Of a stretch of DNA of 26,950 bases, positions 1 to 8,283 are shown in pieces. This DNA is from an uncultured Eubacteriales bacterium (GTDB lineage: Bacteria > Bacillota > Clostridia > Oscillospirales > Oscillospiraceae). The number at the start of each line of letters is the position of its first letter. Position 1 is the stretch's first letter. Both the position numbers and the translations under genes were made by a program. Location of the stretch: NCBI GenBank assembly GCA_949744025.1, contig CATJWA010000161.1, positions 1-26,950 on the forward strand. The letters run 5' to 3'. The notes under the pieces were generated by a model that had not been told where the DNA came from, made no database searches, and saw only the letters and a program-made list of their open reading frames with translations.

Positions 1-56
1 CATGGGGGCCGAGAGAAAAAAGAAAGAGAGAGGATGGAGGGTATCTTATTAAATCC

Positions 57-88
57 CCGCCGGCGTGCGTTTATTTGCCCGCCGGCGG
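57..88 (-). terminator. possible terminator of htrA
   Basis: Inverted repeat with a 9-bp perfect stem (CCGCCGGCG at 57-65, CGCCGGCGG at 80-88) and a 14-nt loop, lying 12 bases past the htrA stop on the minus strand. The bases after the stem are only moderately T-rich, so efficiency is uncertain. Positions 1-56, left of it, show nothing I can call. Confidence 0.45.
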
Positions 89-99
89 TTCTATATTAA

Positions 100-1644
100 T
101 CAGGGTGTCAAAAGCCCTGGATCTGTCTTGTCGGGTTCCTCGGGCAGAGGCAGGGCCTCGCCGGCTTCGGGTGAGACGGGCTCCTCTGCTCCGATGTGCG
201 TATTGGGGTCGCCGGGCTTGGCGCCGTCTGGAACTTCCTCGTCAAAGGTCACGTTCAGCTCGATATATTCCCCGCTGCGGCAGACCTTGATAACAGCGGA
301 CTCGCCCGCGCGGTACTCCTTCTTCGCCGCAAGCAGGTCCGGCATGGACCCAACCTCCGCGTCGCCGAGCGAAACTATCACGTCTCCGACCTTTACCCCC
401 GCGGTCTCGGCACAGCTTCCGGCAGCCACTTCCATGACGAAGGCGCCGGGAGGCATGTTGTAATACTGCACCGCCGTTGCAGGAACGGACTGCACCGTCA
501 CGCCCAATGCGGCCTTGCCGCGGACGTAGCCCATGGTGATGATGTCGTTTGCTATCGACACCGCATCGTTTATCGGGATGGCGAAGCCGAGGCCCTCAAC
601 GCCGGTGGTGTACGCGCCGTACTTGGCGGTGACTATCCCTATAACCTCGCCGCGGTTGTTGTAGACGGGACCGCCGGAGTTGCCGGAGTTTACCGCCGCG
701 TCAATCTGGAACATATTTATGGTGTTCGATACGCCGGTTTCCGAGTCGGTAAAGCTTATTTCGCGGTCAAGCGCGGAGACGCTGCCGGTGGTCATGGTGT
801 ACGCCAGCTCCCCGAGCGGGTTGCCCACAGCGTAGGCGCTCTGTCCTACCTGAATGGCGTCGCTGTCGCCGAGAGTTGCGGCGGGCAGGCCCTCGGCCTC
901 AATCTTGAGCACGGCCACGTCGTTGTCCGCCTCGTATCCTACAATCGAGGCAAGATATTCGGTGCCGTCGTTCATGTATACCTTCACGTCGTAGTTTTCC
1001 TTTATGGCGTCCTCGACAACATGGTGGTTAGTCAGGATATAACCGTTGGAGCTGATGATGAAGCCCGAGCCGGTCACGGTGCCGGTGGAGGTTCCGAAGA
1101 AGGTTGTGCGCGTGACCTCCGTCGTCACGCCTACAGTCTGTGCGCAGGCCAGGGAATAAATCTGATTCGGGTCGAGCGCGTCACCGGAGGAGATGAGGTT
1201 TGTAGATACTGTCGAGGTACCCTGCCCCGCCACGTTCAGCACGGTGTTGGGGGTGCTCGCCGGTTCGGCCGCATTGCGCGTTGAGATGTAGCCTCCCAGG
1301 GCTCCGCCCCCGATTCCGCCGAGTATGGCGCACACGAGGCACGCTGCGATAATTCCGGTCCGGCCGGGCGAGCGGCGCTCCTTTTTCGTCTTTTTCTCCC
1401 AGGGGTCACGCGTCGGCTGAGATCCGGAGCAGTGATAGGTCGGCGGTACGGCCGAGGCACTGTCGCTCGGAACATAACCCGCGTCGGAGTAGCCGCGCCG
1501 CGCGCCGGCCTCCGCGGCATTGAAGTGGTATTCGCCGTTTACAGGCTCGTGCCCAGCGGCAAATTCGCCGGTGGTATTCTCATTCGGTTTATTCATGCCG
1601 GCGTCAGTCTCGCCGTTGTTTGCGTTGTTTTCAGGCTCGTACAT
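100..1644 (-). CDS. htrA: HtrA/DegP-family membrane-anchored serine protease with one PDZ domain
   Basis: Envelope quality-control protease of 514 aa. The reading frame runs further upstream, but the ATG at 1644 is preceded by a strong AAGGAGG and is the likely start. Residues 1-95 are a hydrophilic, Asn/Glu/Pro-rich cytoplasmic tail. Residues about 97-120 form a Gly-rich transmembrane anchor, so the protease domain faces outside the membrane. The trypsin-like domain (about 160-370) has the full triad: H208 in TNHHVV, D242 in NDVAVL and S323 in GNSGGP. A single PDZ domain follows (about 375-470), then a Pro/Glu-rich tail. This is the usual layout of Firmicutes HtrA/HtrB. It is divergent from the MscS gene and probably monocistronic. 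The control region holds phased TGAAC repeats covering a weak -35, which suggests activation by a regulator. Confidence 0.95.
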   Translation of the reverse strand: MYEPENNANNGETDAGMNKPNENTTGEFAAGHEPVNGEYHFNAAEAGARRGYSDAGYVPSDSASAVPPTYHCSGSQPTRDPWEKKTKKERRSPGRTGIIAACLVCAILGGIGGGALGGYISTRNAAEPASTPNTVLNVAGQGTSTVSTNLISSGDALDPNQIYSLACAQTVGVTTEVTRTTFFGTSTGTVTGSGFIISSNGYILTNHHVVEDAIKENYDVKVYMNDGTEYLASIVGYEADNDVAVLKIEAEGLPAATLGDSDAIQVGQSAYAVGNPLGELAYTMTTGSVSALDREISFTDSETGVSNTINMFQIDAAVNSGNSGGPVYNNRGEVIGIVTAKYGAYTTGVEGLGFAIPINDAVSIANDIITMGYVRGKAALGVTVQSVPATAVQYYNMPPGAFVMEVAAGSCAETAGVKVGDVIVSLGDAEVGSMPDLLAAKKEYRAGESAVIKVCRSGEYIELNVTFDEEVPDGAKPGDPNTHIGAEEPVSPEAGEALPLPEEPDKTDPGLLTP

Positions 1645-1706
1645 GTCCTGTACCTCCTTGTCTTGCTTTGATGCTCTTATAATATTCCCCACTTGTGACA
1701 GGAAAA

Positions 1707-1755
1707 TGAACAAAGCAGGAAAAGATTTTGAACAAAATTGGAAACATTTTTGAAC
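1707..1755. promoter_or_regulatory. three TGAAC boxes at 22-bp spacing; probable operator between htrA and mscS-like gene
   Basis: TGAAC occurs at 1707-1711, 1729-1733 and 1751-1755, exactly 22 bp apart (two helical turns). The first two units share more than the core (TGAACAAA, then GGAAA five bases from their tail ends). The htrA promoter on the minus strand has a candidate -10 (TATTAT, complement of 1679-1684) but no good -35, and the first box sits where the -35 would be. This arrangement is typical of direct-repeat sites for OmpR-family activators. The regulator is not known from this window. Confidence 0.5.
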
Positions 1756-1800
1756 GGAGGTATTTTTTGTGCAGAAGCTCTTTCTTACAGGGGCTACGGC

Positions 1801-1809
1801 TGATATAAT
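1801..1809 (+). promoter_or_regulatory. extended -10 promoter of the MscS-like gene
   Basis: TGATATAAT (TG, one base, TATAAT at 1804-1809) is a perfect extended -10. The hexamer 17 bp upstream (TTTCTT) is a poor -35, which fits an extended -10 promoter. The start codon is 33 bp downstream. Confidence 0.65.
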
Positions 1810-1842
1810 CAACTGAGAAATATAAAACAGGAGGATTGCCCC

Positions 1843-2652
1843 ATGAAGGAAATACTCGACGGAATGAAGGATATCGCCATAGGTACGATCTCACTTTCCA
1901 CACTTATAAGCGCGCTGCTGGTGCTTATAGTCTGCTGCGTGGCCATTCGTATATCCATGAGCCTTATAACCCGCGCCATGGAGCGCACAAAGCTCGACGG
2001 CGCGCTCAAGAGCTTCGTCTGCACCGCCGCGCGCGTGGCGCTCTGGGCGCTGACGATAATCATAACCGCCGACTGCCTGGGCATACCGACCACTTCCCTG
2101 GTCGCGGTACTGAGCGTGGCCGGCCTGGCTCTGTCGCTGTCTATACAGAATATCATGACCAACCTGTTCTCCGGCATAACGCTGCTGATAACCCGCCCCT
2201 TCGGCGCGGGAGATTTTGTGTCCGTGGGCGAAAACCAGGGCACCGTGAAAAGCGTTGGACTTTTCTACACCGTCATGGACACGCCCGACAACAAAACCGT
2301 CAGTATACCCAACGGCGACGTGACAGCCAGCAGCGTAACCAACTTCAGCCGCGAGGCAACCCGCCGCGTAGACATGCTCTTTTCCGCGTCCTATGACAGC
2401 GCCACGGATACGGTGCGCCGCGCGATAATGGATGCGATAGGCCAGGACGAAAAAATCCTCGCCGAGCCCGAGCCCTTTGCCGCCATAAGCAGCTACGGCT
2501 CAAGCAGCATCGACTACGCCGTGCGTGTATGGTGTGCAACCGAGGATTACTGGGATGTGTACTTCGGACTCAACGAGCGCGTGCGCGAGTGCTTTGAAAA
2601 GTACGGCGTGGAGATGAGCTATGAGCATCTGAACGTGCATATGGTCAAATAA
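1843..2652 (+). CDS. small MscS-family mechanosensitive ion channel
   Basis: Inner-membrane tension-gated channel of 269 aa, close to the size of E. coli MscS (about 286 aa). The start is fixed by AGGAGG ending 7 bases upstream. Three hydrophobic segments lie at about 15-40, 58-80 and 84-118. The third contains the pore-lining Ala/Gly/Ser-rich helix (VAGLALSLS) followed by the family signature around IQNIMTNLFSG. The sequence ITRPFGAGDFV begins the cytoplasmic beta domain, and the soluble C-terminal part continues to the end. It protects cells against hypo-osmotic shock by releasing solutes. It is alone in its transcription unit, divergent from htrA, so both envelope-stress genes share a control region. 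Confidence 0.93.
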   Translation: MKEILDGMKDIAIGTISLSTLISALLVLIVCCVAIRISMSLITRAMERTKLDGALKSFVCTAARVALWALTIIITADCLGIPTTSLVAVLSVAGLALSLSIQNIMTNLFSGITLLITRPFGAGDFVSVGENQGTVKSVGLFYTVMDTPDNKTVSIPNGDVTASSVTNFSREATRRVDMLFSASYDSATDTVRRAIMDAIGQDEKILAEPEPFAAISSYGSSSIDYAVRVWCATEDYWDVYFGLNERVRECFEKYGVEMSYEHLNVHMVK

Positions 2653-2703
2653 GAGTTCACATACGGGCGCAAACTCCGCGAGGCTTTTTTGTTGCACGAA
2701 TAA

Positions 2704-2732
2704 TTGACCTTTCGTTTTTTACATGGTATAAT
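2704..2732 (+). promoter_or_regulatory. sigma-A promoter of the methyltransferase-ecf-truA operon
   Basis: TTGACC at 2704-2709, 17-bp spacer, TATAAT at 2727-2732. The first start codon of the operon is at 2768. Confidence 0.8.
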
Positions 2733-2767
2733 ATCCTGATTTACCATGGTTTCACAGGAGAGAAAAT

Positions 2768-3628
2768 ATGTGGATTTCCGACAGGTGGCGGGATTTTGAG
2801 CTCATCGACTGCTCCCGCGGCGAGAAGCTTGAACGCTGGGGCGAGCACATCCTTGTGCGTCCCGACCCGCAGGCGATATGGAGCACGCCGCGCACAAATC
2901 CCGCATGGAAAAAACCCGCTGCCCGATACAGCCGCAGCAGCAGCGGCGGAGGACACTGGGATAAAAACAGCGTGCCGGAAAGCTGGCAGGTAAGCTACGG
3001 GGAGCTTCGCTTCAATGTGCGTCCGATGAACTTCAAGCACACCGGCCTTTTTCCCGAGCAGGCGACAAACTGGGACTATATAATGGAGAAAATCCGCTCC
3101 GCCGGCCGTCCGGTGAGTGTGCTGAACCTGTTTGCCTATACGGGCGCGGCCTCGGTCGCCGCGGCTAAGGCGGGCGCCTCGGTCTGCCACGTTGACGCGG
3201 CAAAAGGCATGGTCGCCTGGGCTAAGGAAAATGCGGTAGCCTCCGGAGTGCGCGAGGCGCCGATACGCTGGATTGTGGACGACTGCGTGAAGTTCGTCGA
3301 GCGGGAGATACGCCGCGGGCGGCGTTACGACGCGCTTATCATGGACCCGCCGTCCTACGGCCGCGGGCCCTCGGGCGAGGTCTGGCGGCTGGAGGATAAC
3401 ATCTTCGGTTTTGCGGAGCTTACAAGCCGCGTTCTGTCGGACAATCCGCTTTTCGTGCTGATTAACTCCTACACCACGGGCCTGTCTGCCTCGACGATAG
3501 GCTATATCGCCGAGAGCGTGTTCACAAAACGCTTCGGCGGTCACAGCGAGAGTCAGGAGCTGGGGCTGCCGGTGACCGACAGCGGACTTGCCCTGCCCTG
3601 CGGCTGTACTTGCCGCTGGGAAAAATAA
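2768..3628 (+). CDS. class I SAM-dependent methyltransferase, COG1092/RlmI-like
   Basis: Methyltransferase of 286 aa, probably acting on rRNA by family resemblance, although the substrate cannot be read from sequence. The start has AGGAGA 6 bases upstream. The N-terminal third is a family-specific extension (WxxFELIDCSxGEKLERWG). The Rossmann-type domain has motif I VLNLFAYTG at 118-126, the SAM-ribose acidic residue region around D143, and motif IV DPPSYGRG at 193-200. The NPPY/DPPSY-type motif is shared by N- and C-methylating COG1092 enzymes. There is no PUA domain, unlike E. coli RlmI, so it is a short version common in Clostridia. It is the first gene of an operon with ecfA1, which starts 24 bp downstream. 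Confidence 0.85.
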   Translation: MWISDRWRDFELIDCSRGEKLERWGEHILVRPDPQAIWSTPRTNPAWKKPAARYSRSSSGGGHWDKNSVPESWQVSYGELRFNVRPMNFKHTGLFPEQATNWDYIMEKIRSAGRPVSVLNLFAYTGAASVAAAKAGASVCHVDAAKGMVAWAKENAVASGVREAPIRWIVDDCVKFVEREIRRGRRYDALIMDPPSYGRGPSGEVWRLEDNIFGFAELTSRVLSDNPLFVLINSYTTGLSASTIGYIAESVFTKRFGGHSESQELGLPVTDSGLALPCGCTCRWEK

Positions 3629-3652
3629 AACACTAATTGGAATTTTGAGAAT

Positions 3653-4501
3653 ATGGACCCTATAATAAAAGTTGAAAACCTGAGCTTTTCCTATGCCGAC
3701 GAGGGAGAAAGGCCGGTACTCAAAAACATAAGCCTCGAGATTGAGCGCGGCAGCTTTGTCGCGGTACTGGGACACAACGGCAGCGGCAAGTCAACTCTGG
3801 CAAAGCACTTTAACGCCATTCTCCTGCCGACGGAGGGCCGTGTGCTCGTAAACGGCATGGACACGCGCGACGAGGAACGCCTTCTGGACATACGCGGCGC
3901 GGTAGGCATGGTGTTCCAGAACCCCGACAACCAGATAGTCGCCTCCGTGGTGGAGGACGACGTGGCCTTTGCTCCCGAAAATCTCGGCGTTCCTCCCGAT
4001 GAGATACGCCGGCGTGTGGACGAGGCGCTCAAGTGCGTGGGCATGTACGAACACCGCCTGCACGCTCCGCACCTGCTCTCGGGAGGGCAAAAGCAGCGCG
4101 TAGCGATTGCCGGCGTGATTGCCATGCAGCCGCAGTGCATCGTCATGGACGAGCCGACCGCCATGCTCGACCCCATAGGCCGGCGCGAGGTTTTGCAGGC
4201 CATACGGCAGCTTCGCCATGAAACGGGTATGACCGTCGTGCTCATCACCCATCACATGGAGGAGTGCATAAAAGCCGACAGGCTCATCGTGATGTCGGGC
4301 GGCGTTATAGCCGCGGACGGCACTCCCCGAGAGGTTTTCTCGCAGGTGGAAATGATGAAACGCGAGGGCCTGCGCTCACCGGAGACGACGGAGCTGGCCC
4401 ACGCGCTGATAAAGGAGGGCTTCGACCTTCCCCGTGACGTGCTTACCGTGGACGAGTGCGCCGACGCGATAGCGCAATTTTTGAAAAAGGACAAAAAGTG
4501 A
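3653..4501 (+). CDS. ecfA1: ECF transporter ATPase EcfA1
   Basis: One of the two ABC ATPases of the energy-coupling factor (ECF) importer, which pairs with substrate-specific S components to take up vitamins or metal ions. 282 aa. Walker A GHNGSGKST at 40-48, Q-loop FQNPDNQ, signature LSGGQKQR near 143, Walker B IVMDEPTAMLD near 162 and the H-loop THH follow the standard order. The NPDNQ Q-loop is typical of EcfA1. It lies in an operon with ecfA2 (1-base overlap, TGATG) and ecfT. No S component gene is present here, as expected for a group II ECF module that serves several scattered S proteins. The ribosome binding site before it is weak. Confidence 0.95.
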   Translation: MDPIIKVENLSFSYADEGERPVLKNISLEIERGSFVAVLGHNGSGKSTLAKHFNAILLPTEGRVLVNGMDTRDEERLLDIRGAVGMVFQNPDNQIVASVVEDDVAFAPENLGVPPDEIRRRVDEALKCVGMYEHRLHAPHLLSGGQKQRVAIAGVIAMQPQCIVMDEPTAMLDPIGRREVLQAIRQLRHETGMTVVLITHHMEECIKADRLIVMSGGVIAADGTPREVFSQVEMMKREGLRSPETTELAHALIKEGFDLPRDVLTVDECADAIAQFLKKDKK

Positions 4502-5364
4502 TGCCGATTATAAAAGTCGAGTCCCTGACGCATGTTTACAGCCGCGGGACCCCGTTTGAGAAGGTCGCCGTGGACGGGATTGACCTTGAAATAGAAAAGG
4601 GTGAATTTGTCGGTATCATCGGCCACACGGGCAGCGGCAAATCCACCTTCATCCAGCACCTGAACGGCCTGCTCTCCCCCGACACCGGACGCGTGATAAT
4701 CGACGGCACGGACCCCGCCTCGTCGAAGGAGGCGGCGAGGGATGTGCGCTTCAAGGTCGGGCTGGTATTTCAGTACCCTGAGTACCAGCTTTTTGAGGAA
4801 ACGGTCTACCGTGACATCGCCTTCGGCCCTAAGAACATGGGGCTGAACGATGCGGAAATAGACGAGTACGTGCGCCGCGCCGCCTGGTTTGTGGGTGTGC
4901 CGGAGAGTCTTTTTGAGTCCTCGCCCCTCGAGCTGTCCGGCGGCCAGAAGCGCCGGGTGGCAATCGCGGGTGTTATTGCCATGAGGCCGCAGGTGCTTAT
5001 TTTAGACGAGCCCACCGCCGGGCTCGACCCCGCGGGACGGGAAAGCATTCTCGAAAATATCTGCAACTATCACCAGACCACGGGGGCGACTGTTCTGCTG
5101 GTATCCCACAGCATGGACGACATAGCGCGCATAGCCTCGCGCCTTGTGGTGTTCTCACACGGCAGGGTTGCGCTCGACGGCGCGCCGGCCGATGTGTTCT
5201 CCCACGCCGGCGAGCTCAAGAGCATGGGCCTTGCCGTGCCCCAGGCCACGGAGATTGCCCTCGCGCTTAAAAAACGCGGAGTTGACATAGACGAGAGCAT
5301 ATACACCATAAACTATCTGAGGAAGCTGCTTGTCTCCCTGCGCGGGGAGGTGGGAAAATGCTGA
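4501..5364 (+). CDS. ecfA2: ECF transporter ATPase EcfA2
   Basis: Second ABC ATPase of the ECF importer, 287 aa, forming the asymmetric EcfA1-EcfA2 pair docked on EcfT. The start was chosen at the ATG overlapping the ecfA1 stop codon by one base, which gives MPIIKVESLTH; an upstream in-frame extension lies inside ecfA1 and looks artefactual. Walker A GHTGSGKST (41-49), Q-loop FQYPEYQLFEETV (typical of EcfA2), signature LSGGQKRR near 146, Walker B LILDEPTAGLD near 165 and SHSMDD as H-loop are all intact. The stop codon overlaps the ecfT start by 7 bases, indicating translational coupling. Confidence 0.95.
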   Translation: MPIIKVESLTHVYSRGTPFEKVAVDGIDLEIEKGEFVGIIGHTGSGKSTFIQHLNGLLSPDTGRVIIDGTDPASSKEAARDVRFKVGLVFQYPEYQLFEETVYRDIAFGPKNMGLNDAEIDEYVRRAAWFVGVPESLFESSPLELSGGQKRRVAIAGVIAMRPQVLILDEPTAGLDPAGRESILENICNYHQTTGATVLLVSHSMDDIARIASRLVVFSHGRVALDGAPADVFSHAGELKSMGLAVPQATEIALALKKRGVDIDESIYTINYLRKLLVSLRGEVGKC

Positions 5365-6161
5365 AGAACGTAACGCTCGGCCAGTATTTCCCCGGCGACA
5401 CACCGGTGCACAAGCTCGACCCGCGCACAAAGCTTATTTTTCTCATAGGCTACATCGTCGCACTTTTTCTGGCAAAAAACTGGGCTTCCTATGCGCTTAT
5501 TTTCATCACCCTCGCCGCGGTGTCATACACAGCTCATATAAAGCCGAAAACTCTGCTGAGCGGGCTCAAGCCTCTGCTGTTCATCGTGGTGTTCACCGCG
5601 CTTATCAACCTGCTGTACGGCCCTGGGGAGCCGCTTTACACCTTCTGGATTTTCCGCATCACCCGTCAGGGCATACACAACGCTGTTTTCATGGTTCTGC
5701 GCATAATGATGCTTGTGTGCGGCACCTTCATGCTGACCTACACGACCTCCCCACTGTCGCTGACCGACGGGCTGGAGCTGCTGCTGAATCCTCTGAAAAA
5801 AATAAAGCTTCCGGTACATGAGCTGTCGATGATGATGAGCATAGCGCTGCGCTTTATTCCCACTCTGATTGAGGAGACGGACAAGATAATGTCTGCCCAG
5901 AAGGCCCGCGGCGCGGCCTTTGACACCGGCAAGCTTACCGACCGTGCCCGCGCGCTGCTGCCGCTGCTGGTTCCGCTGTTCGTAGGAGCCTTTCGGCGGG
6001 CCGACGAGCTGGCTACGGCCATGGAATGCCGCTGCTACCACGGCGGCGAGGGCAGGACGAGGATGAAGCAGCTTCGCTTCGCCGGCATTGACTTTGCGGC
6101 CTTTGCGCTGTGCGCGCTGCTTATCGCGGCGGTGTGCGTGCTGCGGCATTTTGGCCTGTGA
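5358..6161 (+). CDS. ecfT: ECF transporter membrane coupling component EcfT
   Basis: Integral membrane scaffold of the ECF importer, 267 aa. It links the two ATPases to exchangeable S components. Hydrophobic segments are visible at about 28-56, 70-85, 105-125, 205-222 and 245-262. The first coupling-helix motif is a canonical Ala-Arg-Gly (QKARGAAF, near 185). The second, normally AMEARGY, reads AMECRCYHGGEGRTRM, so the central Arg is kept but the flanking Ala and Gly are Cys. A similar form occurs in gut Clostridia as far as I recall. The gene overlaps ecfA2 by 7 bases, and truA starts 13 bp after it. Confidence 0.95.
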   Translation: MLKNVTLGQYFPGDTPVHKLDPRTKLIFLIGYIVALFLAKNWASYALIFITLAAVSYTAHIKPKTLLSGLKPLLFIVVFTALINLLYGPGEPLYTFWIFRITRQGIHNAVFMVLRIMMLVCGTFMLTYTTSPLSLTDGLELLLNPLKKIKLPVHELSMMMSIALRFIPTLIEETDKIMSAQKARGAAFDTGKLTDRARALLPLLVPLFVGAFRRADELATAMECRCYHGGEGRTRMKQLRFAGIDFAAFALCALLIAAVCVLRHFGL

Positions 6162-6174
6162 GGCGCGGCGGCAC

Positions 6175-6960
6175 ATGAGAAACATTGCCCTCAAGCTGCG
6201 CTATGACGGCTCGGCCTACCACGGCTGGCAGGTTCAAAAGACCGAGGTCACCGTTGCCGGAACGCTCGAGCGCGCTCTTGCGAAAACCTGCGGCCACGAG
6301 GTGAAGGTAACCGGCTGCGGACGCACCGACGCGGGGGTCCACGCGCTGAGCTACTGCGCCAATTTCCGCACGGGAGCGCGAATACCCCTCGCAAAGCTCC
6401 CCCTGGCGGTCAACTCACGCCTGCCGATGGATATCGCGGTTACGAACGCGTGTGAGGCTCCGGAGAGCTTCAACGCCATAGGCTCCTGCGCGAAAAAGGA
6501 GTATATCTACAAAATTCTCAACAGCCGGCTGCGGGACCCCTTTTTGGAAAAGCGCGTATGCTTTTTCCCCTCGCCGCTGGACACCGGGCTCATGGCCCGC
6601 GCCGCCGCCGCGTTTGAGGGAACTCACGACTTTGCCGCGGTCCGCTCCGTCGGCACGGAGACAAAAACCACCGTACGCACCGTACACTGGTGCCGCGTGG
6701 AGAGACAGGGCGAGCTTATCACCGTGAGTATCTGCGCGGATGGATTTTTGTACAACATGGCCCGGGCAATGGTCGGAACGATGGTGTACGCCTCCTACGG
6801 CAAGCTTGAGCCCGAGGACATTCCCCGTCTGCTTGAGCTTCGCGACCGGCGCCTGACCGGCCCGACCATGCCCGCGCAGGGCTTATATTTAAACCGCGTG
6901 TGGTATGACGGCGCAGTGGGAAAAATGATGGAAAGCGACGGGGATATGACGCAGTTTTGA
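6175..6960 (+). CDS. truA: tRNA pseudouridine(38-40) synthase TruA, first copy
   Basis: Converts U38-U40 in the tRNA anticodon arm to pseudouridine. 261 aa. The start chosen gives MRNIALKLRYDGSAYHGWQ, the conserved N-terminus of the family; upstream in-frame codons lie inside ecfT. The catalytic aspartate is D52 in GCGRTDAGVHA. The later YIYKI, FEGTHDFAAV and GFLYNMARAMVG blocks are also present. It is last in the ecfA1-ecfA2-ecfT-truA operon, the same neighbour order as in Bacillus. A second TruA-family gene lies on the minus strand at 20157-20894. No clear terminator follows. Confidence 0.95.
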   Translation: MRNIALKLRYDGSAYHGWQVQKTEVTVAGTLERALAKTCGHEVKVTGCGRTDAGVHALSYCANFRTGARIPLAKLPLAVNSRLPMDIAVTNACEAPESFNAIGSCAKKEYIYKILNSRLRDPFLEKRVCFFPSPLDTGLMARAAAAFEGTHDFAAVRSVGTETKTTVRTVHWCRVERQGELITVSICADGFLYNMARAMVGTMVYASYGKLEPEDIPRLLELRDRRLTGPTMPAQGLYLNRVWYDGAVGKMMESDGDMTQF

Positions 6961-7009
6961 TGGAAAAAGGCTCTAAGATAGGCGTGAATTTTAATAGTGA
7001 GCGCATAAG

Positions 7010-7037
7010 TTGATATATTTGTTCACAATTTTATGAT
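7010..7037 (+). promoter_or_regulatory. candidate promoter of the DUF5711-like/cvpA unit
   Basis: TTGATA at 7010-7015, 16-bp spacer, TATGAT at 7032-7037, 41 bp before the start codon at 7079. Each hexamer has five matches to consensus. Confidence 0.55.
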
Positions 7038-7078
7038 AGACTAAGCCGGTAAAGGCGCCGGACCGATGAGGATACGCA

Positions 7079-8248
7079 ATGGACGACGAGGAGCTCGACG
7101 AGCTTGATGAGCAGGAGGAACACTCCGGAAAAAAACCGAAAAAAATGCATATTCTGCGCAGCACCTTCGCCATGCTCACGACTATTGCGCTCGTGGCGGC
7201 GGGCCTGCTGGCTTTCATCTACCGGGACTATCTCACCGAGGACGGCCTGCGCAGTATTTTTTCGCGTGATGAGGCGGGCGGGGCCGGCGGCGAGCCCTTT
7301 ACCTATGAAAGCGGTTCAAACCAGACCTTCTCGCTGGCTGGGGACGGCTTGGCCGTCGCCTCCGGCTCGGGCATACAGCTGCTTGATCAGAACGGCATCG
7401 AGGTTTTCAGCCAGGTCACCTCAATGGACAGTCCAGCCGTCTCCGCCTCGCGCTCTCTTGCGCTTTTCTACGATGTGGGCGGAACCACCTGTGTGGCGGC
7501 GGGGTTTGACGGCGAGGGCCGCCCTGTGGATGCCGGCAAGGGCATAATTTCCGCCTCGGTCAACCCCTCGGGATATTTTACAGTCATAAGCGAGGAGTCC
7601 GGCAGCCGAGGACTTGTCCATGTCTACGACAGCCAGTGCCGCGAGCTCTACCGGTGGTATGCCGGAACAGGCTGGCCCGTAAAGGCCCTTGTAAGCCCCG
7701 ACAACAGGCGTCTGGCCGTGCTGTGCATAACCGACGAGGGAAGCGCTATTGTCCTGTTCAGGCTCGACAGTGAGGAGGAGCAGGCAAGGATAGAATACCC
7801 CGGCAAGCTGCTTTTTGACATGTGCTTTATAAGCGGCGAGCGTCTTTGCGCCATAGGAGAAGACGTGGCCTGCTTTGCCGGAACGGACGGAACGGAAGTA
7901 TCCCGCTATGACTTCGCCGGTCAGTATCTGATAGCCTACGACTTCGGCGGGACCGGCTTTGCCGCGCTGTACGTAAGCCCCTACCGCACCGGCGGCGGGA
8001 CTCTGCTCACGCTTGACGCGGACGGCAGCGTACTCGGCAGCGTTGAGCCGGAGGGCGAGATAAGCTCGCTGTCAGCCGCGGGCCGCCAGCTTCTGACCGT
8101 AACCGCGGGAGGACTGAGCCTTTACTCCCAGAGCCTTGAGGCACAGCAGGCTGACGAAACGCTCATAACCGCCAAGGCCGCGCTGCTTCGCCCAAAGGGC
8201 GATGTGCTGCTTTTGTCATCATATTTTGCGCAGCTATACAGCTTTTAG
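7079..8248 (+). CDS. single-pass membrane protein, DUF5711-like, function unknown
   Basis: 389 aa. Residues 1-22 are highly acidic then Lys-rich (cytoplasmic), residues about 28-48 are one transmembrane helix, and the remaining 340 residues lie outside the membrane. The outer part is made of repeating short strands with patterns such as LAVASGSGIQLLDQNG and TVTAGGLSLYS, which suggests a beta-propeller-like fold. There are no catalytic motifs. The family assignment (DUF5711) is from general resemblance and position next to a CvpA protein, not a search. GAGGAT about 10 bases upstream is a modest ribosome binding site. The CvpA gene follows after 35 bp, so the two are probably co-transcribed. 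Confidence 0.7.
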   Translation: MDDEELDELDEQEEHSGKKPKKMHILRSTFAMLTTIALVAAGLLAFIYRDYLTEDGLRSIFSRDEAGGAGGEPFTYESGSNQTFSLAGDGLAVASGSGIQLLDQNGIEVFSQVTSMDSPAVSASRSLALFYDVGGTTCVAAGFDGEGRPVDAGKGIISASVNPSGYFTVISEESGSRGLVHVYDSQCRELYRWYAGTGWPVKALVSPDNRRLAVLCITDEGSAIVLFRLDSEEEQARIEYPGKLLFDMCFISGERLCAIGEDVACFAGTDGTEVSRYDFAGQYLIAYDFGGTGFAALYVSPYRTGGGTLLTLDADGSVLGSVEPEGEISSLSAAGRQLLTVTAGGLSLYSQSLEAQQADETLITAKAALLRPKGDVLLLSSYFAQLYSF

Positions 8249-8283
8249 CTTCAAATCGCTGATTCTCCAACGGGAGGTACTGC

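Noticed and set aside
196..1284. 362-codon open frame on the plus strand
   Set aside because: It is antisense to htrA; no recognisable domain, no ribosome binding site.
2741..3775. 344-codon open frame on the minus strand
   Set aside because: It is antisense to the methyltransferase gene and composed of shadow-like sequence without domain features.
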